From positions 308,642 through 372,641 of the forward strand of contig JAGZIW010000001.1 in the NCBI GenBank assembly GCA_018366035.1: 64,000 bases of DNA. Direction: 5' to 3'. Positions 26,025-35,829 of the stretch are shown here, piece after piece. The DNA comes from Butyricicoccus pullicaecorum (GTDB lineage Bacteria > Bacillota > Clostridia > Oscillospirales > Butyricicoccaceae). The notes under the pieces were generated by a model that made no database searches, was not told the origin of the DNA, and saw only the letters and a program-made list of their open reading frames with translations. The position numbers and the translations under genes were made by a program. How positions within the stretch are numbered: position 1 is the first letter of the stretch; each line of letters starts with the position of its first letter.

Positions 26025-26534
26025 AATAATAGAAATTGGGTTCGTCTTGAATCTTCGCAAAAGATACAGACAGACAGCAAACAGCAGCACTTCAATGTAC
26101 TGAATATGGGAAACGGAAATGATGCCGTCACGAAAAATGCCGATAGTCAGAATGGAAAGTCCGGCAGAGGCGATAAGAGACACAACGGCAGGTCGCAGCG
26201 CTGCCAATACGGTCTGGATTCCGCCAAAGTTTCGATATTTGTAGTAAAAGTGTGCCAAAGTCAGACAGATGATAAAGGACGGAATGATACAGCCGATGGT
26301 GCAAATGAGAACACCTAAAATTCCGCCAAGCTGCATACCTACAAAGGTAGAGGAGTTGATAGAGATGGGGCCCGGGGTCATTTCTGCAATGGTAATGAGG
26401 TCACTGAACTGCTCGAGCGTCATCAGCCCGTGCACGTTGACGATTTGATCTTGAATCAAAGGAATCGCAGCATAGCCGCCGCCGACGCTGAAAAGTCCGA
26501 CCTGAATAAAGGATAGAAATAAAGTCCAAATCAT
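25980..26534 (-). CDS. Chromate transporter, short-chain subunit (second)
   Basis: A 184-residue half-size CHR protein with about six membrane spans. It carries the family signature FSVGGGYAAIPLIQDQIV near the N-terminus and MTPGPISINSSTFVG. Short-chain CHR proteins act as heteromeric pairs; its partner ends one base upstream. Characterised members export chromate, and many related ones may carry other oxyanions. The 3' end overlaps the convergent LysR gene by 45 bases. Confidence 0.82.
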   Translation of the reverse strand: MIWTLFLSFIQVGLFSVGGGYAAIPLIQDQIVNVHGLMTLEQFSDLITIAEMTPGPISINSSTFVGMQLGGILGVLICTIGCIIPSFIICLTLAHFYYKYRNFGGIQTVLAALRPAVVSLIASAGLSILTIGIFRDGIISVSHIQYIEVLLFAVCLYLLRRFKTNPISIILGSGVVGTLLYLVL

Positions 26535-26535
26535 G

Positions 26536-27108
26536 TTATGCCTGCTCCTTTCTGTAAGCCAAAACAGCGGTTAAAATACCAATCAGAAGGCAAGCCAAGA
26601 TGATGAGCATTGCACTGATATGGAAAATGGTTACGGCAACAAAGCATACAGCCATCATCGCGATATAGAAGGACTGCTTTGTTTTTAAGATGTTGTTTGC
26701 AAGATTCCATGTAACATCAATGATGACGGCGGCAACACCGGCACGGGTTACTTGCAGCGCCAGTGCGACAATGGTGTTGGTTCGAAACTGCTCGTAGCAC
26801 AGGCTGATAGCAGAAATAATAATCATTGGGGGAAGAATGGTACCCAGCACAGCAATCAGGGAGCCAACCAGTCCCGCCATGCGGTAACCGATGATGACCG
26901 ACGCATTGACCGGTAAAGGACCGGGAGAGGATTGTGTAATGGCAGTGATATCCAGCATTTCTTCCTCGTCCAGCCATTGCAGTTCATCTACAAATTTTTT
27001 CTTCATGAGCGATACGATCACAAATCCCCCGCCAAAGGTACAGGCACTTAACACAAACATAGAAATAAATAGTTTCCAAAGGGTTGCAGCAGTCACATTC
27101 TTTTTCAT
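26536..27108 (-). CDS. Chromate transporter, short-chain subunit (first)
   Basis: A 190-residue half-size CHR protein paired with the next gene. It shows CTFGGGFVIVSLMKKKFV, the first-half signature, and ITQSSPGPLPVNASVIIGYR, the PGP motif. Several membrane spans follow. ATG 27108 has GGAGG upstream in the minus-strand reading and avoids an unlikely 20-residue extension. The two subunits probably insert with opposite topology. Confidence 0.82.
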   Translation of the reverse strand: MKKNVTAATLWKLFISMFVLSACTFGGGFVIVSLMKKKFVDELQWLDEEEMLDITAITQSSPGPLPVNASVIIGYRMAGLVGSLIAVLGTILPPMIIISAISLCYEQFRTNTIVALALQVTRAGVAAVIIDVTWNLANNILKTKQSFYIAMMAVCFVAVTIFHISAMLIILACLLIGILTAVLAYRKEQA

Positions 27109-27327
27109 GAGAAACCTCCTTTTGTCTGTTCTTAGAATACTACATTTCATAAGATAAATAAAATACATTTCATTGATGATTTTGATAATGAAAAGTTATC
27201 ATATCGTGAGACATCGCAAAAAGAGGAGCAGAGACAGCGGATTTGTAACCAAATGTTTGCTTGTATGGGGATAGGGAAGCGTGCTATGATAATGCACGGA
27301 AATAAGAATCAGAAGGAGTATATCAAA

Positions 27328-28233
27328 ATGAAGAAAATAATTGCAGTTTGCCTCACTGCCGTTTTGCTGTTTGCAGGGTGCAGCAAGGCGCCGGAACAAG
27401 CAGATATGGAAACGAAACAAGAAATCGTCTATTCCAATTTAGCTGACGAAGCCTCTCAGAAAGAAGTCGCAGCGCTTTTAACCGAGCACGGAATTTCGAA
27501 AGAGCAAGCAGAGGTTTTCATGGATTGGGTCACGGATTTTAATGGCCGTGTCAGCGAGGGAAAATTGGCAGGTGGCTTTCAGCCTATGGAAGAAACCGGC
27601 GTTTCTTATGATACACTCAATGTGGATTATAAAACAATAGACGAAGCTAAAACCATGCCAGAAGAAGAGCAAGCTGGCACAGCGGAGGATTTAATGGTGT
27701 CAGAGGAGATTGCACCAGAGGCGAATTGTCGATTGACCAGTTATCTTTTGATGCAGCCTTGGATTCAGACCAACGGAAAGCAGCTGGAGCATGACACGAT
27801 CCTGATGTTTGACATCGAAGCGATTGATACGTATGCGCCATTTCACATGGAGGAAGCGGACAGAAGTAATTTTATCTCCCTCTTTAACTGGATACCGTTA
27901 GAGGGTGCAGACACATTGGAAGCGCATATTGCAAAGATTCAGCAGGCTTGGAAGGAGCGTGAGATCCAGATCACAGGGGACGGCATTTCTCTAATCAATG
28001 TTTATTTGCACAATTCCTTTGATGACACGCGCTTCGTTGGACATACAGGTGTCTTGCTGGAAAGCGCAGATGGCTTGCTGTTTGTGGAAAAGTATGGACC
28101 TGCCTATCCGTTTCAGGCAACGAAGTTCCAAAACCGTGAACAGCTTAAAACATATTTGCTCGCGAGACCGGATCTGTATGGAGATGAGACAGAGCTTAAA
28201 CCCATTGTAATGGAAAATGGTATGGTCATATAA
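27328..28233 (+). CDS. DUF4300 family lipoprotein
   Basis: A 301-residue secreted protein. It has a lipoprotein signal (MKKIIAVCLTAVLLFAGCSK) with lipobox cysteine at about residue 19, then an acidic linker and a conserved globular domain (CRLTSYLLMQPW..., FNWIPLEG, FVGHTGVLLE, LFVEKYGPAYPFQATKF). DUF4300 proteins are anchored to the outer face of the membrane. The FVGHTGVLL and VEKYGP motifs recall NlpC-like folds, but a catalytic role is not shown. It is transcribed away from the chr genes. Confidence 0.72.
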   Translation: MKKIIAVCLTAVLLFAGCSKAPEQADMETKQEIVYSNLADEASQKEVAALLTEHGISKEQAEVFMDWVTDFNGRVSEGKLAGGFQPMEETGVSYDTLNVDYKTIDEAKTMPEEEQAGTAEDLMVSEEIAPEANCRLTSYLLMQPWIQTNGKQLEHDTILMFDIEAIDTYAPFHMEEADRSNFISLFNWIPLEGADTLEAHIAKIQQAWKEREIQITGDGISLINVYLHNSFDDTRFVGHTGVLLESADGLLFVEKYGPAYPFQATKFQNREQLKTYLLARPDLYGDETELKPIVMENGMVI

Positions 28234-28299
28234 TCGAAAGCAATGGAGTTTGTTGAAAAATGGCGGCAGATGTCCGCCAAGATATTCTGGACAAAGAAT

Positions 28300-28331
28300 G
28301 CCCGAAACCGTGCGCGCGGTTTCGGGCATTT
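28300..28331. terminator. Terminator
   Basis: GCCCGAAACCG, a GC loop, CGGTTTCGGGC and ATTTT. It separates the DUF4300 gene from the convergent dehydrogenase gene. Confidence 0.8.
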
Positions 28332-28409
28332 TGCTGTGTAAAAAGTCACGTATATGCCGCGACTTTTATGGGATTTTGTACGTGTAGTGTCGGCGAAATG
28401 CTTGACTGC

Positions 28410-29318
28410 TTAGCAGTCTGACAGTGCCAATGCAGAGCGGATATTCTCAAGGACTTTTTGACTGAGGAGCGCGTATGCCTGTCGGGTGAGACCCGCAGAA
28501 TGATTGGAACAGAAAATTTGCTGATGCCCTTCTAACATTCCGGTAGGGTCTCCAATTGCGCCTTTGGTATCACAGATAAAATAGTTTTTCGGGCTGCTTT
28601 CCAGCCAGTCCTTCAAATCCTCACATTGGAAGGCTGGTCCGATAGAGGTGTTGAATAGCAGTTTTCCATTTCCCAAGGACTGAAACGCTGCCTTGTCAAG
28701 CAGTAAAACATTTTTATTGAGACAACAGAATACCGCGTCGCAGTTATTTAGAAGTGTGTGCAGGGGGAGATAGCTGATACCCGCCGCTTCACGTTCGAGC
28801 TTGCGGCTGCGGCTAAAGTAGGAAACCTCAGCACCCATGAACTGCAGCGCTTCGGCAAGCATACCGCCAGATACACCAAGCCCAATGATGCCGACTTTCA
28901 GACCGGTAATTTCTATGGGCATCTCTTGCAAGAGCGGACGGTCATAACCGTGCAGAAAACGGATCAGCTCGGAGAGTGCGAACTCCACGACTCCACGGTC
29001 TCCGTAATCTCGGATTCCTTTTACGGTGATTCCATGCTGTTCTGCCCATGCAATATCGACATTGGCACTTTCCTTCGAATAGAGGGAGCAGCACATGCCC
29101 ACATAACGTATGTTGGGACAAGCTTCGAACACCTGACGGTCAATGCGTGAGGTATAGCTCAGGAGAACGGCATCTGCATTTCCGATGCGGCGAATGATTT
29201 CTGCATTGTCCGCGGGAATATCGTCAAATGCAATAACCTCATGGGCATAGCGATGCAGTTCCTCTTGGGCGCCGGAAACCAGATGCACTGGCTCGATACA
29301 TACCAATTTTTCAAACAT
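28410..29318 (-). CDS. D-isomer specific 2-hydroxyacid dehydrogenase family protein
   Basis: A 302-residue NAD(P)-dependent dehydrogenase. The nucleotide-binding motif GLGVSGGMLAEAL (a GxGxxG variant) lies at about residues 150-165, and the flanking catalytic domain has SYTSRID near residue 55. The usual catalytic His pair is represented only by SNHSAGLT near the C-terminus. It would reduce a 2-keto acid or oxidise the hydroxy acid. Twelve bases separate it from the upstream aspartate-dehydrogenase-like gene, so both may serve one pathway. Confidence 0.75.
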   Translation of the reverse strand: MFEKLVCIEPVHLVSGAQEELHRYAHEVIAFDDIPADNAEIIRRIGNADAVLLSYTSRIDRQVFEACPNIRYVGMCCSLYSKESANVDIAWAEQHGITVKGIRDYGDRGVVEFALSELIRFLHGYDRPLLQEMPIEITGLKVGIIGLGVSGGMLAEALQFMGAEVSYFSRSRKLEREAAGISYLPLHTLLNNCDAVFCCLNKNVLLLDKAAFQSLGNGKLLFNTSIGPAFQCEDLKDWLESSPKNYFICDTKGAIGDPTGMLEGHQQIFCSNHSAGLTRQAYALLSQKVLENIRSALALSDC

Positions 29319-29330
29319 GGAAAAGCCTCC

Positions 29331-30110
29331 TTAAAATACAATGGGAGAAACAATATTTTGCAGAACTGCCACCACACTCCAGCCTGCTATGGCGCTGGTA
29401 CTCGAGTAAATATCTACGACTGCCCGCACGCCTTCGATTTCGGCAGTGATTTTGTGATCATCGCCTACAAATTCAGGAACGCTGGTGATATGTACTTGGG
29501 TGTTTTCCGGTCCGGTTGTGGCGAGCGATGCCGCAACAGCTACATTGACCTTGGTCGGCAGCAGGGCAATGGCGTCCTTTGCGCTGCCAGCAAAAACTTC
29601 TGTTTCCTGTGTATCCAGCTGCTCTGCAAAAAGTGGTGTACCCTGAAGAGATGCAGGCCCTTTGCGGGTTTCGATTTCAGAGACCGCCTTGCCCATAAGG
29701 GATACCGTCCGCAGAACATCGAAGCCGCCCACTGCGCCGGAGGCGATATAGACGCGCGTGTCATGTGCAGCAGCGGTCTTTTTCACCTGCTCATAAAAAT
29801 CTGCATCTGCAAAAGCGCCGATGGAGAGTACGATGAGATTGGAGCCTGCCGAGAGCGCTTTGACTGCGATTTCCCGAACAGCTGCACCAGAAGCCGCCTC
29901 TGCGATGTAATCTGGTTGCAGGGCTAACAGTTCATCGCTCGACAGACATGCCGTGCAGCCATATTTTTGTGCCATTTCCTGTGTTGTAACAGGATTGCGG
30001 CCGGCAATTCCGACCAGTTCATATTCTGGAAGCAGACCATTTTTTACGGCATCTGCAATGATGCCGCTTAAAAATCCGCTGCCCAAAAGACCAAGCTTTC
30101 GTTTTTTCAT
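29331..30110 (-). CDS. Aspartate dehydrogenase-like protein (DUF108)
   Basis: A 259-residue protein of the NadX/L-aspartate dehydrogenase family. It opens with LGLLGSGFLSGIIADAV, an NAD-binding loop. AEAASGAAVREIAVKAL and the C-terminal DUF108-like region (GPENTQVHITSVP) follow. It would convert aspartate to iminoaspartate or act on a related 2-amino acid. No nadA or nadC is adjacent, so a role in NAD synthesis is not supported. It is first in a two-gene unit. Confidence 0.75.
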   Translation of the reverse strand: MKKRKLGLLGSGFLSGIIADAVKNGLLPEYELVGIAGRNPVTTQEMAQKYGCTACLSSDELLALQPDYIAEAASGAAVREIAVKALSAGSNLIVLSIGAFADADFYEQVKKTAAAHDTRVYIASGAVGGFDVLRTVSLMGKAVSEIETRKGPASLQGTPLFAEQLDTQETEVFAGSAKDAIALLPTKVNVAVAASLATTGPENTQVHITSVPEFVGDDHKITAEIEGVRAVVDIYSSTSAIAGWSVVAVLQNIVSPIVF

Positions 30111-30278
30111 AAAAAATCCCTCCGGTTTTATATACAGCGCATCGTGTTCGATGCCTACTATATATCATATTGTACAATAAAGGCATACAAGGTTCAACTG
30201 GTGAGGGAAAATGATGAGGGTGTGGATTGTGTGAAATCATATTTGGCAGAGTAAATGATAGCACGTACCGAAGCGCCT

Positions 30279-31325
30279 TTACGTTCCGTTGTCATTTATA
30301 AGTGGGAAGGTAACCCGCCAATGCCCTTTGGTGAGAGGGGTGGAAATCCAGAAATGAGCGTATAGCTTGCAGCGGGCAAGTTCCTGTGCGGTGATAGAGA
30401 AAACCTCCTCGGTATAGCACACCTGATTGCCGTTTGAATCCGCTCGGAATCCATAGCTGGCATCGGATATGATTTGATTGCCCTCTGAATCAATCAAATA
30501 AAAGTAGCCATGATGATCATTTTGCAGATAATTTTCCACACGGGTTTGAATGTGCAGCTTGCCATCTAAAAATGCAATGCCGGTGAGTGCCACTTCGTCA
30601 ATCGGAAAGTTGGGATTGGGCTGTTCTGGTACAAGTGCACGAAAGGAATCCGGATCATACGCGGAGCCGCTCCCACCGGAAAAATCAAGGTCTTTTTGCC
30701 CTTGGATATGTGTCGGTATCGTTTGTAAATCGATTGGAATTTCAATATTATCGTATTGTTTGTAGGATAAAAATTCTCGAACCACAAAGGTAACCTTGCT
30801 TGCCGTAATCGGCTTTCCGTCCATACGGGTTAGCGTAATGAGAAAGGTTGCGGTCTTGCTTGCTGCATCGTATCCCACACGTTCACAGCGTCCGATGCTG
30901 TCAAACGCCTGATAAATTTCATAGCTGTCATACAAGTCAGTATTTGCTTGGATTCGATCGCCTGTTAAGTCCTGCATGGTAATATAAATTTGCACAGTGT
31001 CCCCGTTTACATAGGACGATACAACCTCCATGCGAATCCCTTTATCTACCACGCTTTTTTGAACAGGTTGAAAGTATTGTGCAAGCGCTGGGGAAACCAG
31101 ATACATTAGTTGATAGATGGGCTCGACCGACGCTGCAAGTGCAGGGAGTGGGAGTGCAAGAAAAAAGATGAGAGCGAGCACTGCGGCTCGGCGATTCCTT
31201 CGCAGGAAAACGGTGAACGGATTGGTTTCCTGTGCGGCTTCTATGATATTTGTTTGAATCCGTTTCTTTCGTGTATCAGACAGTTCGATTGCTTTGACAC
31301 AATCCTGCAAACGCTCGTCAATCAT
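30279..31325 (-). CDS. DUF4179 domain-containing probable anti-sigma factor
   Basis: A 348-residue single-pass membrane protein: an N-terminal cytoplasmic segment of about 48 residues, a transmembrane helix (AVLALIFFLALPLPALAA), and a large extracellular DUF4179-type domain. It overlaps the ECF sigma gene by eight bases. That pairing is the usual layout of a membrane anti-sigma factor that holds the sigma factor until an envelope signal arrives. The signal is unknown. Confidence 0.75.
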   Translation of the reverse strand: MIDERLQDCVKAIELSDTRKKRIQTNIIEAAQETNPFTVFLRRNRRAAVLALIFFLALPLPALAASVEPIYQLMYLVSPALAQYFQPVQKSVVDKGIRMEVVSSYVNGDTVQIYITMQDLTGDRIQANTDLYDSYEIYQAFDSIGRCERVGYDAASKTATFLITLTRMDGKPITASKVTFVVREFLSYKQYDNIEIPIDLQTIPTHIQGQKDLDFSGGSGSAYDPDSFRALVPEQPNPNFPIDEVALTGIAFLDGKLHIQTRVENYLQNDHHGYFYLIDSEGNQIISDASYGFRADSNGNQVCYTEEVFSITAQELARCKLYAHFWISTPLTKGHWRVTFPLINDNGT

Positions 31326-31815
31326 ATTCTAAATACTCCCTTCGATAGACTTCTTCCAGCAGCCTGCGCCCTTTTTGAAGGCGCATTTTTACTGTGGAGC
31401 TGGACTTGTGAATGATATCTGCAATTTCTGCTATGCTGTACTCCTCAACATAGTAAAGGATCATAACAATCCTGAATTTTTCAGGGATTGTCATAAGTGC
31501 GTCTAGAATCGCGCCATTTTCTGGGTTGGATACCTGAGCCTGTACTTCTGAGAGCGGGAAATGCCGATGGTGTAAACAGAATCGCAGATGGTCACGGCAT
31601 TTGTTGGAAGCAACTCGAATGAGCCATGCTTTTTCGTGCTCAGAATTCTCAAAAACAGGGGCTTTTTGCATATATTGGAGCAAGGTGTCCTGTACAGCAT
31701 CTTCTGCATCGTCTGGATCCTTGAGCATGATGAGACAGATACGAAATAGTAAATTCCCATACTTTTGCAAAATACTTTCGATGGCGTCAGCGGATTGTGC
31801 AGATATGGGCGGCAT
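31318..31815 (-). CDS. ECF-type RNA polymerase sigma factor
   Basis: A 165-residue sigma factor. Region 2 (LFRICLIMLKDPDDAEDAVQDTLLQYMQ) and region 4 (LPEKFRIVMILYYVEEYSIAEIADIIHKSSSTVKMRLQKGRRLL, here with MTIPEKF) are both clear. RBS GAAAGGGG precedes the ATG at 31815. It directs RNA polymerase to a small regulon, probably including its own operon, under control of the overlapping DUF4179 protein. Confidence 0.85.
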   Translation of the reverse strand: MPPISAQSADAIESILQKYGNLLFRICLIMLKDPDDAEDAVQDTLLQYMQKAPVFENSEHEKAWLIRVASNKCRDHLRFCLHHRHFPLSEVQAQVSNPENGAILDALMTIPEKFRIVMILYYVEEYSIAEIADIIHKSSSTVKMRLQKGRRLLEEVYRREYLEYD

Positions 31816-32035
31816 TTTATCAACCCCTTTCTCTATAAATACGTTTGTGTATAGGATTTGGTCAATTTTTTGGGAAAATATTTTTGTGATATTTCGTACA
31901 GCTGCGTAATTGGAAATGGGGAAAAGCGCGTGGACAGTTGTATAGAGATTGACACAATATCACATTTAGCGTACAATATATAATAGAAAATTATGGAAAG
32001 CTGAGAAAGATTTCATGATAAAGGAGGGGAGTTCT

Positions 32036-32482
32036 ATGCAAAAAACCACATTCTTAAAATATATTTCTATTATTCAGCGAAATACGGCGCGCTATTTTGA
32101 TTTGGGACTGGAATCCGATTGTATTGGAAGTGGACAGCAATTCTTTTTACTGCGTATTGCAGAAAATCAGGGCATTACAATGTTTGATTTGGCGCAGACG
32201 GGAAGCTTTGATAAGGGAACTGTAACAAGAGCCGTGCAAAAACTAATTGCGCTTGGTTATGTTCGCATGGATATTGACAAGCGGGATCGCAGAGTGCGGC
32301 ATCTTTATACATTACCAGCCGCTGAAAAGGTTGTGGAGCATGTATATGCGCTGCGTGATGAATGGACGCATCGCATCACCAAAAACTTCACTCCAGAAGA
32401 GCAGGAAGAAATATTTGTTTTCCTACATAAAATCGCAAATAATTCTGAGCAGGAAATCGAAATCGGACAGGAAAAGAAATAA
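32036..32482 (+). CDS. MarR family transcriptional regulator
   Basis: A 148-residue dimeric winged-helix repressor. The recognition part is TMFDLAQTGSFDKGTVTRAVQKLIALGYVRMDIDKRDRRVR, and helices for dimerisation flank it. AGGAGGGG is well placed for ATG 32036; an in-frame ATG at 32015 lies before it. MarR genes usually precede a drug exporter, but here the next 330 bases hold only remnants, suggesting the target transporter was lost. Confidence 0.8.
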   Translation: MQKTTFLKYISIIQRNTARYFDLGLESDCIGSGQQFFLLRIAENQGITMFDLAQTGSFDKGTVTRAVQKLIALGYVRMDIDKRDRRVRHLYTLPAAEKVVEHVYALRDEWTHRITKNFTPEEQEEIFVFLHKIANNSEQEIEIGQEKK

Positions 32483-32818
32483 TATCGCATAAATATTAAG
32501 ATGAATGAAGATGAAAAATCAGTGCTAACAAAAAACACACATGCGTATGAAATGAACGTGAGTGAATGTACCAGAGGCGGATAGATTGCGAATGCGAAAA
32601 CCAACAGGCAAAATAATCAAACAACAAAGGGCTGATTCTTCAGCCCTTTGTTTCATTTTTCAAAGAATATATTTCATTATATCACCTTGTTTGAAGTTTA
32701 TCATAATTATGCTAAACCATAAAATGACTTCGTAAATTTAGTTAAAAAACTTATTGACACGAAACAAACTATTATGTTAATTTATAAGAAGAAAATATAG
32801 TACAATTGGAGGAAGGCA
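32483..32818 (+). other. Intergenic region after MarR gene
   Basis: No intact gene. A terminator is at 32624-32656. An AT-rich stretch follows with a plausible promoter for the M56 gene (TTGACA near 32753, TTATGT or TATAAG about 17-20 bases later). Confidence 0.4.
32624..32656. terminator. Terminator
   Basis: ACAAAGGGCTGA, TTCT, TCAGCCCTTTGT with a T-rich tail. Confidence 0.8.
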
Positions 32819-34144
32819 TTGTTTGGAAATGTTGCTTTAGTCATGTCATTTTGTGGAAGTGTAACTTTCATAGGATATCTGCTTCTTCACCCTTTCATAG
32901 AGCGGTACTGTTCTTCATCATGGAATTACCGTTTCCTAAAGATATCCATGATTTTTTATTTATTTCCATTCTATATGTTTCATTTTAGATATTGGATAGA
33001 AGAGATATTTGGAATTGAGACTTCAGTAATTGCACTATCATCATTTGCAGACGGCTCTTACATTTTAATTCAAGGTGAAAATATCCAAATATCTTCAAGA
33101 GTCTTTTGGACCTATCTAATTCTAATTGCGTTTGCAATTTGTACATTCACTATCTTATATTGGCAGATTCGCAGATATTTCAAATTGAAGAAATGCTATT
33201 TGCAGAATGTAATTACAGAGATTCCCATACATATAGAAAAACATTTACAAGAGGCACAAAGACAAGTGGGTGTAAAAAAAGTAAGATTTGTATTTTCGCA
33301 ACAATGCTTTTCGCCAATTGCCATGGGGACGATTTCTCCAATTATGATTCTACCTTTCTCCATGCAAGAACAAGATTGGGACGAAAATTATAAATTTATG
33401 ATTCTGCATGAATTAAATCACATGAAGAACCACGATTTATGGATTCGTTTTCTTGCTTTAATTGTAATGGCAGTGCACTGGTTTAATCCCTTATCTTATC
33501 TATTATTTTTTGAAATCTGTAATGTAAGCGAATTTTATTGTGATGCCTGTACCATTCAAGGAGAAGATGAGAGTGGAAAAAAATATTATAGCCGCTTGAT
33601 CTTAGATATGGCAACAGAACCGGCGTTAGAAAAAAGGCAGCCATATATAGTTTCTTTCATCTCAAATAACAAAAAATTTATGATGAGGAGGATTCAAAAG
33701 ATGAAATATTTAGGAAAGAAAAATCGCTGGGTATCTTATTTGATTGCTCTAGTATTGTGCGTTACTGGAAGCGCTGGAGCTCTGGTATATGAAGCTCCGA
33801 CAGTCGTTATCAACGAAGGTGAACAAATTACCGATTGGGAAAATATAGAAATGTGGGATCCGGAAGAATTTTGTGAGGAGGATATATCAGGGATATGCCC
33901 TTATGTAGACACACTCATTTATTCAAATGGAACAATGGTGGATTTCTCACAATATACAATGATACAGGATTCGAAGGCAATATGTCTCCATAGCTACGAA
34001 GATGCGACACGTGTGCTGCACAAAAAAATTTCAAATGGTGGATGTACAGTTACATACCGTGAAGTACAGGTTTGTCGAAAATGTGAAAGTTATATTTTGG
34101 GAGATATCACGAATGAAGTCCATTATAAAAAGTGTATACATTAA
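32819..34144 (+). CDS. M56 family (BlaR1/MecR1-like) membrane metallopeptidase
   Basis: A 441-residue sensor protease. There are several N-terminal membrane spans and the zinc motif HELNH (about residue 196) with a downstream WFNPLSYLLF span. A last span lies near residue 305, followed by an extracellular tail of about 120 residues with six cysteines. The TTG start at 32819 follows GGAGGAAGG; no better start exists. Sensing by the tail should trigger cytoplasmic cleavage of the BlaI-like repressor encoded next. The tail is not a penicillin-binding domain, so the signal is probably something other than a beta-lactam. Confidence 0.72.
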   Translation: MFGNVALVMSFCGSVTFIGYLLLHPFIERYCSSSWNYRFLKISMIFYLFPFYMFHFRYWIEEIFGIETSVIALSSFADGSYILIQGENIQISSRVFWTYLILIAFAICTFTILYWQIRRYFKLKKCYLQNVITEIPIHIEKHLQEAQRQVGVKKVRFVFSQQCFSPIAMGTISPIMILPFSMQEQDWDENYKFMILHELNHMKNHDLWIRFLALIVMAVHWFNPLSYLLFFEICNVSEFYCDACTIQGEDESGKKYYSRLILDMATEPALEKRQPYIVSFISNNKKFMMRRIQKMKYLGKKNRWVSYLIALVLCVTGSAGALVYEAPTVVINEGEQITDWENIEMWDPEEFCEEDISGICPYVDTLIYSNGTMVDFSQYTMIQDSKAICLHSYEDATRVLHKKISNGGCTVTYREVQVCRKCESYILGDITNEVHYKKCIH

Positions 34145-34159
34145 AAGGAAGACGATATC

Positions 34160-34534
34160 ATGGGAAAAAATTATGGATTGACAAATACAGAATTAGAAAT
34201 TATGGAATACTTGTGGTCGCTAGACAAAAAAGTATCTTTCCGAGAATTATGTGAGTACTTCCAGACAGTCAAAGGGAAAAATTGGAAAAAGCAGACATTG
34301 AATACCTATTTGAGCAATTTAAAGCGTTCTGGTATCGTTGGCGTGGATCAGACAGGCACACGTTATGCATACTATCCGCTTTGTTCGAAGGATCAGCTGA
34401 TTCACTCTTGGACAAAAAATCTAGTCAGAGAAACTTTTGATAATTCGTTGTTAAATTTATTTGTTGCATTTACAGGTGGAAAAACATTATCCAAAGAAGA
34501 TGCAGCAGAAATCCGAAAAATGATTGATGAATAA
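34160..34534 (+). CDS. BlaI/MecI/CopY family transcriptional repressor
   Basis: A 124-residue winged-helix repressor: LTNTELEIMEYLWSLDKKVSFRELCEYF, then a recognition helix with KKQTLNTYLSNLKRSGIVGV. It lacks CopY metal-binding cysteines, so it is more like BlaI/MecI. It would be inactivated by cleavage in its C-terminal dimerisation region by the M56 protein encoded 15 bases upstream. The gene order, sensor first, is the reverse of bla and mec operons. Confidence 0.8.
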   Translation: MGKNYGLTNTELEIMEYLWSLDKKVSFRELCEYFQTVKGKNWKKQTLNTYLSNLKRSGIVGVDQTGTRYAYYPLCSKDQLIHSWTKNLVRETFDNSLLNLFVAFTGGKTLSKEDAAEIRKMIDE

Positions 34535-34682
34535 AATACTGATATTATATCCGTATATCCGTTCTTTTCAGTGGCTTATTCCTTAAGTGCCGCAGTCAGA
34601 AAGAGAATATTTAAATTTGGAGGTGAATCAAGTTCCTTAAATTATTTTTGTTGGCTGTAATATTATAAAGGAGAGATAAAAT

Positions 34683-35669
34683 ATGAAAAGGAAATTAAGC
34701 AATCGATTCTTTGGACTATTGATGTTTATGGTTATGGTCATAAATATTATGCCTGCTTATGCTGTCGGGTCAGAAACGTCTGAATTTGATTTTAGCCATG
34801 TAGATACCCTAACTACATATAATGAGTATCCTAAAGAAATATCTGATGCAGGATATGAGTATGTAGATTGTAAAAAACGGAATTACATCAATACTGACAG
34901 CACAATGACATTCGAAAACTTTAGATATGGTGCTTACCTAACTAATAATTTAGATTCACAGTACTATGCTGTGTCAAATGCAGATTATAAGGAAGTCATC
35001 CCTTCTAATGTTTTAACTATTTATGCAGATCCAGAAGTTCGATTTGAAATTACTGATATCAATGGCAAACGTCTTGCAACTGATACCTCTAACTATGATA
35101 CTGTTAATGTTAAGGTATACAATAAAATGACAGATTATGGACATAATCTTTATTATATTGAGTTCAACCCAATGGAATATGGAAAAAGTACTCTTATGAT
35201 TAAATTCTCTACAGATTCTGCGACTGTACAACCACATTATTCATTCTGGTTTGGACATCCTTTGGTACGAGAAGGTGTTGAAACTGTTCGAGGAATACAA
35301 TTGCTTGCCGTAAAGCCAAATTCAACACCTGGTAAATATCCTATCAATGCTTTTCGAATTCCAGAGAATTCTTGGGTTAGAAGCGTAACTGTAAAAAAGA
35401 CAGGTGAAAAAGAGTCATATTCGGTAAAGAATGCTTATCTCACAGTTCTAACACCTGGTCAAACAAAAAATACACAGACTGTAGATGTAAGAAATAAGAA
35501 TGAAGCCATATTTGAATTTGTTATTAATGGTACCTTTGCAAATCCTGCTTATGGCACATATAATATACAATTTACAAATGTTCGATGGAATAGTCAAGTT
35601 TCCGGAACTTCAATATATACGTATACAGGTGACGTAGAAATTAAGTATTTCTATGCAGTTGGTGCTTAA
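34683..35669 (+). CDS. Secreted hypothetical protein
   Basis: A 328-residue protein with a signal peptide (residues 1-28, MKRKLSNRFFGLLMFMVMVI then cleavage after AYA). The mature part is beta-rich and Asn/Tyr-rich, and I do not recognise a domain. AAAGGAGAG is eight bases before the ATG. The AT-rich composition matches the upstream sensor/repressor genes, which suggests that all arrived together. It may be the output of the M56/BlaI circuit. Confidence 0.55.
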   Translation: MKRKLSNRFFGLLMFMVMVINIMPAYAVGSETSEFDFSHVDTLTTYNEYPKEISDAGYEYVDCKKRNYINTDSTMTFENFRYGAYLTNNLDSQYYAVSNADYKEVIPSNVLTIYADPEVRFEITDINGKRLATDTSNYDTVNVKVYNKMTDYGHNLYYIEFNPMEYGKSTLMIKFSTDSATVQPHYSFWFGHPLVREGVETVRGIQLLAVKPNSTPGKYPINAFRIPENSWVRSVTVKKTGEKESYSVKNAYLTVLTPGQTKNTQTVDVRNKNEAIFEFVINGTFANPAYGTYNIQFTNVRWNSQVSGTSIYTYTGDVEIKYFYAVGA

Positions 35670-35829
35670 TTGTTAGATTCATTTATCAATTAAAACGATA
35701 AAAGTAAAAGCATGGCACAGCTTTTTGATAAAAGTTGTGCTATGCTATTTGAGTTTTCGGTTTATCATTTTAGAATTATTTTTTCTTTCAGAAATAACCT
35801 AACAGTGATATAGCAATGGAGTGTATACT